DNA of 41,672 bases from Gemmatimonadaceae bacterium (lineage in GTDB: Bacteria; Gemmatimonadota; Gemmatimonadetes; Gemmatimonadales; Gemmatimonadaceae): positions 1 through 41,672 of the forward strand of contig JALOPN010000006.1 in assembly GCA_025453875.1 (NCBI GenBank). The letters run 5' to 3'. Positions 29,787 through 39,910 of this stretch are shown here, in pieces. The position numbers were made by a program, and so were the translations under genes. A model generated the notes under the pieces. That model made no database searches. It was not told the origin of the DNA and saw nothing but the letters and a program-made list of their open reading frames with translations. The stretch's first letter is position 1. The number at the start of each line of letters is the position of its first letter.

Positions 29787-30485
29787 TCAGCGCCGCAATC
29801 CCGCCGGCGTCCAGGTCAGTGCGACGGCGAGGGCGTCTCCACCGAAGTAGTCGCTCCCACTGAACAACGCCGACACACGTGCCGACAGGCGTCGGTTGAA
29901 GTTGAAGCTCGCGCCCACGTCGAAGTTGAGCGAGACATCGGATTCGCTCCGACCACGCGGTGAGCAGCTGGAGCAGAAGTCGATGCTCGCCCGCGGATGG
30001 ACGAATGGCGTGAGCGCCATGCCGTCTTCGAGCTCGAACGTGTGCCCGAGTGCGGCGCCGATGGGCACGCGCAGACTGCTGCGTCCGTCAGCGATCGCCA
30101 GGCCGGCACCAGCGGTGAGCAACACGTCGAGCGGCTGCTCGCGATCGGCACGCGCCAACTGCTTGCCGAGGTGCCCGGCCGCGAAGAGCGTCGTATTGCC
30201 ACGCCCCGCGTTGGGGTCATACAACCCGATGTCGAAGCCGCCGTGCATGTCGCCGCTGATGAGCTCACGCCACTGGCCGAGCAGCATCGTCCCGCGACCA
30301 CCCACGAGCGCCGCGGTGAACTCGCGCTCCACCACGGTTGGCACCTGCAGCGCGGGATAGCTGAGCGCCTGCGCGCGCAGCGTCCGTCCCACGGGCGCGA
30401 GCAGCGCGCTCGCACTGGCACACACGGTCAGCGTGAAGGCGCGCGCAACGCGCAGGCGAACGGACAACATGGACGCAGCAGTCAT
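29787..30485 (-). CDS. Hypothetical secreted/outer-membrane protein
   Basis: N-terminal signal-like sequence; alternating amphipathic strands in the C-terminal half (SLNFDVGASFNFNRRLSARVSALFSGSDYFGGDALAVALTWTPAG). Confidence 0.55.
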   Translation of the reverse strand: MTAASMLSVRLRVARAFTLTVCASASALLAPVGRTLRAQALSYPALQVPTVVEREFTAALVGGRGTMLLGQWRELISGDMHGGFDIGLYDPNAGRGNTTLFAAGHLGKQLARADREQPLDVLLTAGAGLAIADGRSSLRVPIGAALGHTFELEDGMALTPFVHPRASIDFCSSCSPRGRSESDVSLNFDVGASFNFNRRLSARVSALFSGSDYFGGDALAVALTWTPAGLRR

Positions 30486-30572
30486 GCACGACTCCAGTGA
30501 GGATCAGGGAACGGACTCTTCGATTCTACGTGCGGCGACCAGCGGGGTTCCACACCATCGGCTCGCCAATGT

Positions 30573-30608
30573 GACGAAGAGCACACGGCAGACCGTGTGC
30601 TCTTCGTC
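30573..30608 (-). terminator. Terminator-like hairpin after the F1-ATPase operon
   Basis: GACGAAGAGCACACGG-CAGA-CCGTGTGCTCTTCGTC perfect 16-bp stem with 4-nt loop, about 30 nt past the atpC stop; no U-tract. Confidence 0.7.
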
Positions 30609-30639
30609 CCATCGCAATCGTGCGGAGGCGGCGAACCGC

Positions 30640-30900
30640 TCAGGCGATGGCCGACGCTTCCTCGGTCACGACACGCACGGTGTCGTCAACGACCTGCAGG
30701 AAGCCACCCGAGACGCGGAAGCGCTTGAGTCCGTCATTCGCCTGCACCTGCAGCGTGCCCGTGCCAAGCAGCGTCATGAGCGGCGCGTGCATGGGCAGGA
30801 TGCCCATTTCGCCGTCGAAGGCGGGCGCCGTCACCGACGACGCCGTGCCTTCGTACAGCACCTGCTCGGGGGAGATCACCGAGACCTGAAGCGCGGCCAC
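30640..30900 (-). CDS. atpC: ATP synthase F1 subunit epsilon, short form
   Basis: LQVSVISPEQVLYEGTASSVTAPAFDGEMGILPMHAPLMTLLGTGTLQV; 86 aa only; follows atpD. Confidence 0.92.
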   Translation of the reverse strand: MAALQVSVISPEQVLYEGTASSVTAPAFDGEMGILPMHAPLMTLLGTGTLQVQANDGLKRFRVSGGFLQVVDDTVRVVTEEASAIA

Positions 30901-30907
30901 GATGTCC

Positions 30908-32398
<1,491 letters not shown>

Positions 32399-33262
32399 TC
32401 AGCCCTGCAGCGCCGCAGCGCCGCCGACGATTTCGGCGATTTCCTGCGTGATCTGCGCCTGGCGCGCGGAGTTGTACGTACGCTTGAGCAGCGTGAGCAT
32501 ATCGCTCGCGTTGTCCGTGGCGTTCTTCATGGCCGTGCGGCGCGCGCTCTGCTCGCCGGCCGCCGTCTCGACCAGCGCGCGATACACGAGGTTGCGCACG
32601 TAGGCCGGCAGCAGCGCTTCCACGATCACGTCGGCGTTGGGCGCGAGCAGGAAGTCGCGCGGCGCGCCCTGCGACGCGGGTGGCACGACCGGCACCACCT
32701 GCTCGGTGGACGGCGGCGTCGACAGCGCCGACTTGAACTTCGCGTAGGTGATGTGCACGGCGTCGAGCTCACCCTTCGCGAAGCGATCGGTGAGACCGTC
32801 GATGATGCTCGCCGCGTCGGCGGCACTCGGACGATCACCGATGTCGATGCGCTCGTTGGTGATGGTGCGGCCGAGATACTTGAAGAACGCCACACCCTTC
32901 TTGCCCACGATGTGCAACTCGACGGACGCACCCTGCCCTTCGAGCTCAGCAATGCGCGCGCGCGCTTCGCGGATGAGGTTGGTGTTGAAGGCACCACACA
33001 GTCCGCGGTTCGCGGTGAGCAGCACCAGCGCCACGCGCTTCGTCGCCGTCGGCTGTCGCAGCAGCGGAAACCGCTCGGCGATCTCCGGGCGCACGAGGCG
33101 CGCGAGCACATCGCCGAGCGCGAGCGCGTACGGTCGCGCCGACGCCACCCGGTCGGTCGCCCGCTTCATCTTGCTGGCCGCCACCATTTCCATCGTGCGC
33201 GTGATCTTGCGCGTGTTCTCGACGGACTTGATGCGACCCTTGAGTTCGCGTCCCTTGGCCAT
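32399..33262 (-). CDS. atpG: ATP synthase F1 subunit gamma
   Basis: MAKGRELKGRIKSVENTRKITRTMEMVAASKMKRA; TANRGLCGAFNTNLIR; C-terminal RRTAMKNATDNASDML...RQAQITQEIAEIVGGAAAL. Confidence 0.97.
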   Translation of the reverse strand: MAKGRELKGRIKSVENTRKITRTMEMVAASKMKRATDRVASARPYALALGDVLARLVRPEIAERFPLLRQPTATKRVALVLLTANRGLCGAFNTNLIREARARIAELEGQGASVELHIVGKKGVAFFKYLGRTITNERIDIGDRPSAADAASIIDGLTDRFAKGELDAVHITYAKFKSALSTPPSTEQVVPVVPPASQGAPRDFLLAPNADVIVEALLPAYVRNLVYRALVETAAGEQSARRTAMKNATDNASDMLTLLKRTYNSARQAQITQEIAEIVGGAAALQG

Positions 33263-33284
33263 TCGTCAGGTTGGTGGCAGACGC

Positions 33285-34859
33285 TTACTTGGCGGAGAAC
33301 GTGGCGTTGTACGCCTCGATACCGCGCTTGAGATCGGCTTCCGTCTCCTTCGAGAGGGCCTTGCTCGTGCGGATCGTGTCGCCCACCTGCGGATACTGCG
33401 CCTTCATGAACGGGTGGAAGCCGGACTCCCACTCGCGCACGCGGTTGGTCGGCACCGTGTCGAGGAAGCCGTTGGTCACCGCGTAGATCACCATGACCTG
33501 CTCTTCGACCGAGAGCGGCTGGTACTGACCCTGCTTCAGCACTTCCACCGTACGCGCGCCGCGCTCCAGCTGGCGCTTGGTCGCGGCGTCGAGGTCGGAC
33601 GCGAACGCGGCAAAGGCTTCCAGCTCGCGGAACTGCGCGAGGTCGAGGCGAAGACGGCCAGCCACGCTCTTCATGGCCTTCGTCTGCGCCGAGCCACCCA
33701 CGCGCGACACCGAGATGCCGACGTTCACGGCCGGACGAACACCGGCGTTGAAGAGGTCCGTCTCGAGGAAGATCTGACCGTCGGTGATCGAGATGACGTT
33801 CGTCGGGATGTAGGCCGACACGTCACCGGCCTGCGTTTCGATGACGGGGAGCGCGGTGAGCGAGCCACCCGGCTTGAAGATCGTCACGCCATCCACCACG
33901 CCCTCGTCTTCGCGCAGCTTGGCCGCGCGCTCGAGCAGACGCGAGTGGAGGTAGAACACGTCACCCGGATACGCTTCGCGGCCCGGCGGACGACGGAGCA
34001 CGAGCGAGAGCTGGCGATACGCGGCGGCCTGCTTCGTGAGGTCGTCGTACACGCAGAGCGTCGGCTTGCCCTCGTGGTACATGAAGTACTCGGCCATCGC
34101 GCAGCCCGAGTACGGCGCGATGTAGAGCATGGGCGCCGGGTCGGAGGCGTTCGCGGCGACGACGATCGTGTACTCCATCGCGCCCGCTTCCTTGAGGCGC
34201 TCCACGACGCTCGCCACGGTCGAGGCCTTCTGACCGATGGCGACATACACACAGATGACGCCCTGCCCCTTCTGATTGATGATCGTGTCGATCGCGATGG
34301 CCGTCTTGCCGGTGGCGCGGTCACCGATGATGAGCTCACGCTGACCGCGACCGATCGGGATCATGCTGTCGATGGCCTTGATGCCGGTCTGCAGCGGCTC
34401 CTTCACGGGCTGACGCACGATGATGCCGGGCGCCGGCGATTCCACCTTGCGCGTGGTCGTGGCGACGATGTCGCCGAGGCCGTCGATCGGACGACCGAGC
34501 GGATCGACGACGCGGCCGATCAGGCCGGGGCCCACCGGCACTTCGAGCACGCGCCCGGTGCGGCGGGCCTCGTCGCCTTCCTTCAGCTTGAGGTAGTCGC
34601 CGAGAATGACGGCACCGATGTTGTCTTCTTCGAGGTTGAGCGCGAGGCCCGTGATGGACTCACCCGTCTCCGAGGCGGTGATCTCGAGCATCTCGCCGGC
34701 CATCACCTTGCCGAGGCCGTAGATGCGCGCGATACCGTCCTTCACCTCGAGCACCGTACCGACTTCGTCGATGTCGAGTTCGCTCAGGTCGGCGGCTTCG
34801 ATTTCGCGAAGCAGGATGTCCTTGATTTCGCCGGGACGAAGTGCGGTCTGCGTGGCCAT
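33285..34859 (-). CDS. atpA: ATP synthase F1 subunit alpha
   Basis: [56 protein letters not shown] at 34859 (ORF listed to 35057 is longer). Confidence 0.97.
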   Translation of the reverse strand: MATQTALRPGEIKDILLREIEAADLSELDIDEVGTVLEVKDGIARIYGLGKVMAGEMLEITASETGESITGLALNLEEDNIGAVILGDYLKLKEGDEARRTGRVLEVPVGPGLIGRVVDPLGRPIDGLGDIVATTTRKVESPAPGIIVRQPVKEPLQTGIKAIDSMIPIGRGQRELIIGDRATGKTAIAIDTIINQKGQGVICVYVAIGQKASTVASVVERLKEAGAMEYTIVVAANASDPAPMLYIAPYSGCAMAEYFMYHEGKPTLCVYDDLTKQAAAYRQLSLVLRRPPGREAYPGDVFYLHSRLLERAAKLREDEGVVDGVTIFKPGGSLTALPVIETQAGDVSAYIPTNVISITDGQIFLETDLFNAGVRPAVNVGISVSRVGGSAQTKAMKSVAGRLRLDLAQFRELEAFAAFASDLDAATKRQLERGARTVEVLKQGQYQPLSVEEQVMVIYAVTNGFLDTVPTNRVREWESGFHPFMKAQYPQVGDTIRTSKALSKETEADLKRGIEAYNATFSAK

Positions 34860-35040
34860 GGGATCGGGCGGAAAGTGACTCGAGAAATGGATCGATAACG
34901 GCGGACGGAACTCTCGCACGCGCGGGCGGGTAAGCGCTCTCGCGGGAGGCGGGCGCCGGGCGCCGACCGCACCGAAACGTCCGGAGGTCGACGGCGTCGC
35001 CGAGGGTACCGGGAAAGGTACCGCGTCAATTCGGGCACAG

Positions 35041-35060
35041 CTTGTGAAAAATATCACAAG
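35041..35060. promoter_or_regulatory. CRP/FNR-family-type palindromic operator upstream of atpA
   Basis: CTTGTGA-AAAATA-TCACAAG contains TGTGA-N6-TCACA exactly. A TTGACG (minus strand, 35029-35024) lies on the atpA-proximal side. Confidence 0.55.
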
Positions 35061-35093
35061 ACCCGAAGAGCGGGCAACCCGCCCCCGGTGGCC

Positions 35094-35945
35094 CTAGGCC
35101 AGCGGCGCCTCGCTGACGGCCGTCTCCCCCACCGCCGCGTCGGCCGCCTCCTCCTGCTGCTGCAGGAAGCGCTCCAGCAAGTCCACGGTGCGCAGCCGGC
35201 TCAAGCTGCTCGCGCGGGCACCCACCAGCCGCTGCGTCGTGCCCGACAGGTGCGACGAGCTGGCAAAACCGAGCACCGCCGCCACGTCGCGCACGTCGAA
35301 CCCCGGGTTCTTGGCGAGCTCCGCCGCGGCCAGCACCCGCACGAGATCGATCACGCGCTTGAGTGTGGGTGCGCGCCCGGCGGCAAACGAACGCGACAGG
35401 TGCTCCCGCGACATGCCCTGTTCCTGGGCCAGCTGCTCGGTGCGTACCGGACGACCCGCCCGCCGCACCAGACTGCGCCACACCTGCCGCTGCAGCGTGC
35501 TCTCGAGACCGAGCACCGCCGGCGGCTCGGCCAACGCCCGATCGAACCTCGGCGTGAACCCGCGCTGCTGCAGCAGCACACGCGTGGCCGAATCGTCGAC
35601 GCCCTCCACGAGCACGTCGGCGCAGCCGCATTCGATGGCGCGCGCCACCATGGGCGCGTCGGTGGGGAGCAGCGCGGTGATGAGGAAAAACGGCGCCGAC
35701 GGAAAATCTTCGGCCAGCGGCAGCACGGCCGACACCTCGTCGCCCACCCCGCCGTCAAGGATCACGGCATCGATCAGCTGTGTCGTGAGCGTGTGCTGCA
35801 GCTCATCGCGTGTCTTCACGGCGATCAGCTGCGCGCGCCGCCGAGGAAACGCCGTGCGCACGAGCGAGCGCGCACGATCGCGTCGCAGCATCGTGCAGAG
35901 CACCGGCGCCGGTGCGCTGGTGGCGTCAGCCACCGGCCACCTCAT
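35094..35945 (-). CDS. Transcriptional regulator: receiver-like N-terminus, AraC-type HTH C-terminus
   Basis: AVILDGGVGDEVSAVLPLAEDFPSAPFFLITALLPTDAPMVARAIECGCADVLVEG (receiver-like); LAQEQGMSREHLSRSFAAGRAPTLKRVIDLVRVLAAAELAKNPGFDVRDVAAVLGFASSSHLS (AraC-type HTH). Confidence 0.7.
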   Translation of the reverse strand: MRWPVADATSAPAPVLCTMLRRDRARSLVRTAFPRRRAQLIAVKTRDELQHTLTTQLIDAVILDGGVGDEVSAVLPLAEDFPSAPFFLITALLPTDAPMVARAIECGCADVLVEGVDDSATRVLLQQRGFTPRFDRALAEPPAVLGLESTLQRQVWRSLVRRAGRPVRTEQLAQEQGMSREHLSRSFAAGRAPTLKRVIDLVRVLAAAELAKNPGFDVRDVAAVLGFASSSHLSGTTQRLVGARASSLSRLRTVDLLERFLQQQEEAADAAVGETAVSEAPLA

Positions 35946-36834
35946 CGACGGGCGCACGCACCACGCGCCGCGTCTGTCGCGACGACTCCGCTTGCACCAT
36001 CTCGTGCGCGCGCACGAGCACGGCCCGGGCATTCGCGTAGCTGATGAGCTTGGTCGCATCCTCGAAGCGCACCCAGCGACAGGCCGTGATGCCTTCGTCG
36101 CGTTGCGGATTCGTGCGACGATGATGCGTGCGCATGAGGTAGAAGTGACACACCTTGTGCACGAGCTTGCCGCGAAAGCGGAAGAACCAGTCGATCGTCT
36201 CGATCGCGCCGTCCACGCGCAACGCGCCGAGTCCGGTTTCTTCTTCGACCTCGCGCACCGCGGCCTGCTCGGGTGCTTCGCCCGCTTCGAGATGTCCCTT
36301 GGGAAATCCCCAGTTCCGATAGCTGTCGCGAATGAGGAGGAAGAACGGTTCACCATCCTGCACGCGATAGACGATCCCACCGGCCGACGTTTCGAGCGTG
36401 GCGCGATCACGCGCGGCCGCGCGCGCGCTGCGCACCGGCGACTCGTCGGGGCTCGACGCGCTCACCGCCGATTCCGCCGGCGGTGTCACGTCGCCTGCCG
36501 CCGCGGTAGCGACCGGGTCCGCCGGCGCGACATCGGTGGCGCGCCGTTCGTTCGGCGGCGGCTCGACGGGGGTCGCCTCGGACACGTTCACACGACGTGC
36601 ACCACGGCGCGGCCCTTTGCGTCGACGGCGCGAGCGTGACTTGCGCGCGGCCGACGTCGCGCCCTCGCGCCCCGGCTCGACGGCGGCTGCTGTCACGGGT
36701 CGCCGTGCACTCGTTTCGGCGGTCGATGGAGCCGCCGTGTCCGATGCAGACACCGTGGCCGCCGGACGCGCGCCGCGACGACGGCCGCGTCGCCGCCGCC
36801 GTCGCTTGCGATCGTCGGACGGCTGCTCGCTCAC
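35926..36834 (-). CDS. NUDIX hydrolase with long Arg-rich disordered N-terminal extension
   Basis: GHLEAGEAPEQAAVREVEEETGL matches the NUDIX box GX5EX7REUXEEXGU; N-terminus [16 protein letters not shown] and KSRSRRRRKGPRRGARR; GTG start overlaps the upstream ABC stop. Confidence 0.85.
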   Translation of the reverse strand: MSEQPSDDRKRRRRRRGRRRGARPAATVSASDTAAPSTAETSARRPVTAAAVEPGREGATSAARKSRSRRRRKGPRRGARRVNVSEATPVEPPPNERRATDVAPADPVATAAAGDVTPPAESAVSASSPDESPVRSARAAARDRATLETSAGGIVYRVQDGEPFFLLIRDSYRNWGFPKGHLEAGEAPEQAAVREVEEETGLGALRVDGAIETIDWFFRFRGKLVHKVCHFYLMRTHHRRTNPQRDEGITACRWVRFEDATKLISYANARAVLVRAHEMVQAESSRQTRRVVRAPVDEVAGG

Positions 36835-37574
36835 GCCGCCGGCTCGAGTGTGGGACGCCCTTCGATGAACTGGCGCACGAGCGGATCGTCGGTCTGCTGG
36901 ATCTCGTCCACCGTCCCCACCCAACGCGCGCGCCCTTCGTACAGCATCGCGATGCGCGTGCCGACACGATAGGCACTGCGCATGTCGTGCGTGATCACGA
37001 TGCCGGTCACGCCCAGCTGATCACGCATGCGCACCATGAGTTCGTCGATCACCGCCGAGGTGACCGGATCGAGACCGGTGGTGGGCTCATCGTACAGGAT
37101 GTACTTCGGACGCAGCGCGACCGCGCGCGCGATACCGACGCGCTTGCGCATGCCGCCGGACAGCTCCGCCGGAAAGCGATGCGCCACATCGTCGAGATCG
37201 ACGATGCGCAGCGATTCTTCCACGCGCGCCGCGATCTCCTTGTCACTCAGGATGCCCTGCTTGCGCAGTCCCATCGCGACATTTTCGCCGATGGAGAGTG
37301 AATCGAAGAGCGCCGCGAACTGAAACACGTAGCCGATCTTCGATCGCAACTGCACGAGTTCGCGTCGCGACAGCGTATCGACGCGCACATTGTCGACCCA
37401 CACTTCGCCGGCGTCGGGTTCGAGCAGACCGACGATGTGCTTGATCGCGACGGACTTGCCGGTGCCGGAGTAGCCGATGATCACCATCGTCTCCCCCTCG
37501 CGCACGTCGAGCGAGAAGCCCTGCAGCACCTTCTTCTGGCCGAAGGCCTTGTAGACGTTCTTGAGCTGGATCAT
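36831..37574 (-). CDS. mlaF: ABC transporter ATP-binding protein, MlaF/Ttg2A type
   Basis: IIGYSGTGKSVAIKHIVGLLEPDAGEV Walker A; LSGGMRKRVGIARAVALRPKYILYDEPTTGLDPVTSAVID; KIGYVFQFAALFDSLSIGENVAMGL. Confidence 0.85.
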   Translation of the reverse strand: MIQLKNVYKAFGQKKVLQGFSLDVREGETMVIIGYSGTGKSVAIKHIVGLLEPDAGEVWVDNVRVDTLSRRELVQLRSKIGYVFQFAALFDSLSIGENVAMGLRKQGILSDKEIAARVEESLRIVDLDDVAHRFPAELSGGMRKRVGIARAVALRPKYILYDEPTTGLDPVTSAVIDELMVRMRDQLGVTGIVITHDMRSAYRVGTRIAMLYEGRARWVGTVDEIQQTDDPLVRQFIEGRPTLEPAA

Positions 37575-37669
37575 GAGCGCGGGGAGCGGGCGAGTCACGT
37601 GACATCACGAATATGTCCGTCCGGCGCGCCGCTGGCCAGCGCGTGACGCAGACGCGCGGCACACCAAAC

Positions 37670-37710
37670 GCACCGCGCCCCCCGTCGAGAGGCGACGGAG
37701 GGCGCGGTGC
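37670..37710 (-). terminator. Hairpin downstream of the sigma factor gene
   Basis: GCACCGCGCCC...GGGCGCGGTGC 11-bp arms plus inner CCGTCG/CGACGG; just past the CDS stop. Confidence 0.65.
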
Positions 37711-37730
37711 AGCAGCGGGCCGCGGGTGCG

Positions 37731-38621
37731 TTACGCGGCGAAGGAGCCGAGCGCGCGCCCCACATCGCCTTCGCGGAGCCGCTTGAGTGCACGGTCGCGC
37801 AGCTGGCGGACACGCTCACGTGTGACACCCAGCATGGAACCGATTTCCTCGAGCGTGTGCTCGCGGCCGCCTTCGAGCCCGAAGTAGAGACGCAGCACCT
37901 TCGCATCACGCGGCGGCAGCGTCCCGAGCGCGGCTTCGATTTCGTCGGTGAGGAAGCGGTTCATGGCTTCCTCTTCGGCGTCCGGCATTTCATCGGCCAC
38001 GAAGCGCTCGATGAGCGAGCGATCGCCATCAGGGTCCATGGGCGCGTCGAGGCGCACGTCGCCGGTGTTGAGCGCGGCGAGCGACTGCACGACGTCGACG
38101 CTGAGGCCAGTCACCTGCGAGAGCTCTTCGGGCGACGGCTCGCGACGCAGCTTCTGGCGGAGGATTTCCGACGCCTTGATGATGCGCGAGAGATCGGCCG
38201 TGCGGTTGAGCGGCACACGCACCGTGCGCCCCTGACGCGCGAGCGACGACAGGATCGCCTGACGAATCCACCACACGGCGTACGAGATGAACTTCACGCC
38301 CTGATCGGGATCGAACTTGCGGGCGGCCGTGAGCAGACCCACGTTGCCCTCGCCGATCAGATCGATGAGCGGCAGGCCGCGGTTCTGGTACTTCTTGGCC
38401 ACGGAGATCACGAAGCGCAGGTTGCGCTTGACGAGCTCCTGAAGTGCGTCCTGATCGCCGGCGCGGATCTTCTTGGCCAGCTCGATTTCCTCCGCGCCCT
38501 TGAGGAGCGGATACGTGCTGACTTCGTAGAGGTACTGATCGAGGATGTCGCGTTCCGGCTCGGAGGGTGCAATCCCGGCCGGGGTTGCACGACGCCGCTT
38601 GCGCTTGGCCTCAGTGGTCAT
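37731..38621 (-). CDS. Sigma-70 family RNA polymerase sigma factor (RpoD/SigA type, no region 1.1)
   Basis: LVKRNLRFVISVAKKYQNRGLPLIDLIGEGNVGLLTAARKFDPDQGVKFISYAVWWIRQAIL; region 4 LRLYFGLEGGREHTLEEIGSMLGVTRERVRQLRDRALKRLR. Confidence 0.93.
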   Translation of the reverse strand: MTTEAKRKRRRATPAGIAPSEPERDILDQYLYEVSTYPLLKGAEEIELAKKIRAGDQDALQELVKRNLRFVISVAKKYQNRGLPLIDLIGEGNVGLLTAARKFDPDQGVKFISYAVWWIRQAILSSLARQGRTVRVPLNRTADLSRIIKASEILRQKLRREPSPEELSQVTGLSVDVVQSLAALNTGDVRLDAPMDPDGDRSLIERFVADEMPDAEEEAMNRFLTDEIEAALGTLPPRDAKVLRLYFGLEGGREHTLEEIGSMLGVTRERVRQLRDRALKRLREGDVGRALGSFAA

Positions 38622-38831
38622 GGTCTATCCTTGTCGGCGCCTCGGCGCCGTGACAGAAAAGTCGGGGAGTGAACTGGCTCGTCCCCGGTGACACGCGCCG
38701 GCCCGCTCGGACGTTGAACGCGCGACAGGCGGCTGCGAGCAGGAACCGGGGCCAGCCCGACAAGATACCCCAAATCGCGGGAATCGCCAGCCGAGCCGTT
38801 GGGACGGTGTCGTGGAGCGTGAACGCCTCGC

Positions 38832-38860
38832 TTGACGAAGAACATACACCCCACTACTCT
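38832..38860 (+). promoter_or_regulatory. Candidate sigma-70 promoter for the tRNA cluster
   Basis: TTGACG-N17-TACTCT, about 75 bp upstream of tRNA-Ala. Confidence 0.55.
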
Positions 38861-38935
38861 TCGCGGTTCCTGACGCCTGCGCTGCCGCATCGGAGGTCCC
38901 GTTCTGCGGGTCCACGGCGGGCGGGAGTCGGTGCC

Positions 38936-39008
<73 letters not shown>

Positions 39009-39089
39009 TGCCGCCGGCGTCTGGACAGATCGGGCGTCGGTGTGGTGTGGCTCTGTCGTTTCGGCGGCGGAGAGCACCCCGGGCAACAT

Positions 39090-39162
39090 GCGGGAATAGC
39101 TCAGTTGGTAGAGCACAACCTTGCCAAGGTTGGGGTCGCGGGTTCGAGTCCCGTTTCCCGCT
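39090..39162 (+). tRNA. tRNA-Gly(GCC)
   Basis: GCGGGAA/TTCCCGC acceptor; CAACC-TTGCCAA-GGTTG anticodon arm; GGTTCGAGTCC T-arm. Confidence 0.97.
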
Positions 39163-39228
39163 CTGGACGTAGTGGCAGTATGCAGCGGACGTACCGGTGC
39201 CGACCGGCTGCGTTCGCGACGTGTGACC

Positions 39229-39302
39229 GGGTCGTTAGCTCAGTTGGTTAGAGCGCCACGTTGACATCGTGGAGGTCACAAGTTCGAGTCTTGTACGACC
39301 CA
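39229..39302 (+). tRNA. tRNA-Val(GAC)
   Basis: GGGTCGT/ACGACCC acceptor; CCACG-TTGACAT-CGTGG anticodon arm. Confidence 0.97.
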
Positions 39303-39396
39303 TCCGCACGACAACGGCAGGTAGCGGGGCAGCAGGTGCCTGGTTATCTTCCGATGCTCTCCGGTCGTCGCCTTGCGACGCGCTCGGTGAGTGCAA

Positions 39397-39470
39397 GCGC
39401 CTGTAGCTCAATTGGATAGAGCATCTGACTACGGATCAGAAGGTTGGAGGTTCGAGTCCTTCCAGGCGCG
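39397..39470 (+). tRNA. tRNA-Arg(ACG)
   Basis: GCGCCTG/CAGGCGC acceptor; TCTGA-CTACGGA-TCAGA anticodon arm. Confidence 0.97.
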
Positions 39471-39477
39471 CTTGCAA

Positions 39478-39511
39478 CGGCCCGCAGCAGTATCGCGGGC
39501 CGCGTGGTTTT
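39478..39511 (+). terminator. Terminator-like hairpin plus short U-run between tRNA-Arg and tRNA-Pro
   Basis: CGGCCCGC-AGCAGTATC-GCGGGCCG followed by CGTGGTTTT directly before tRNA-Pro. Confidence 0.5.
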
Positions 39512-39585
39512 CGGGGCGTAGCTTAGCCCGGTAGAGCGCCTGCTTCGGGAGCAGGAGGTCGCTGGTTCAAATCCAGTCGCCCCGA
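39512..39585 (+). tRNA. tRNA-Pro(CGG)
   Basis: CGGGGCG/CGCCCCG acceptor; CCTGC-TTCGGGA-GCAGG anticodon arm. Confidence 0.97.
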
Positions 39586-39604
39586 CTGAATACGACAACG
39601 GTGG

Positions 39605-39627
39605 AAGTCCTTGTTTACCAAGGATTT
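39605..39627 (+). terminator. Hairpin downstream of tRNA cluster
   Basis: AAGTCCTTG-TTTAC-CAAGGATTT followed by a T-rich stretch (TTTTCGCCGTTTTTCGTT overlapping the 3' arm). Confidence 0.5.
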
Positions 39628-39910
39628 TCGCCGTTTTTCGTTGGCGGTGGATTCGGCCGGCAGCCCGCGACTAGGGCGGGCGTGCGGCCAAAGTGCCTCA
39701 GAATCCTCGCAGACGGCCTCAGCAGTGCCCTTCAAGGGACCCGCCACCGGGGTCGGCCCACGCTGCCGGTACTCTGCCATGTGGCATCCGAGGTGGTCGG
39801 CCGCACGCCTAGGCCCCCTCGGGCACCGACCGCGCAGCGGCAGACGGGTATGGGCCCAATCGTCGCCTGCGACTGATGCCCGTCTCCTCGCCACCGTCCC
39901 GACGAACCGC

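Noticed and set aside
36398-36868. Plus-strand ORF 36398..36868 over the NUDIX N-terminus
   Set aside because: Antisense shadow of the Arg-rich/Ala-rich NUDIX extension; no motif or ribosome-binding site.
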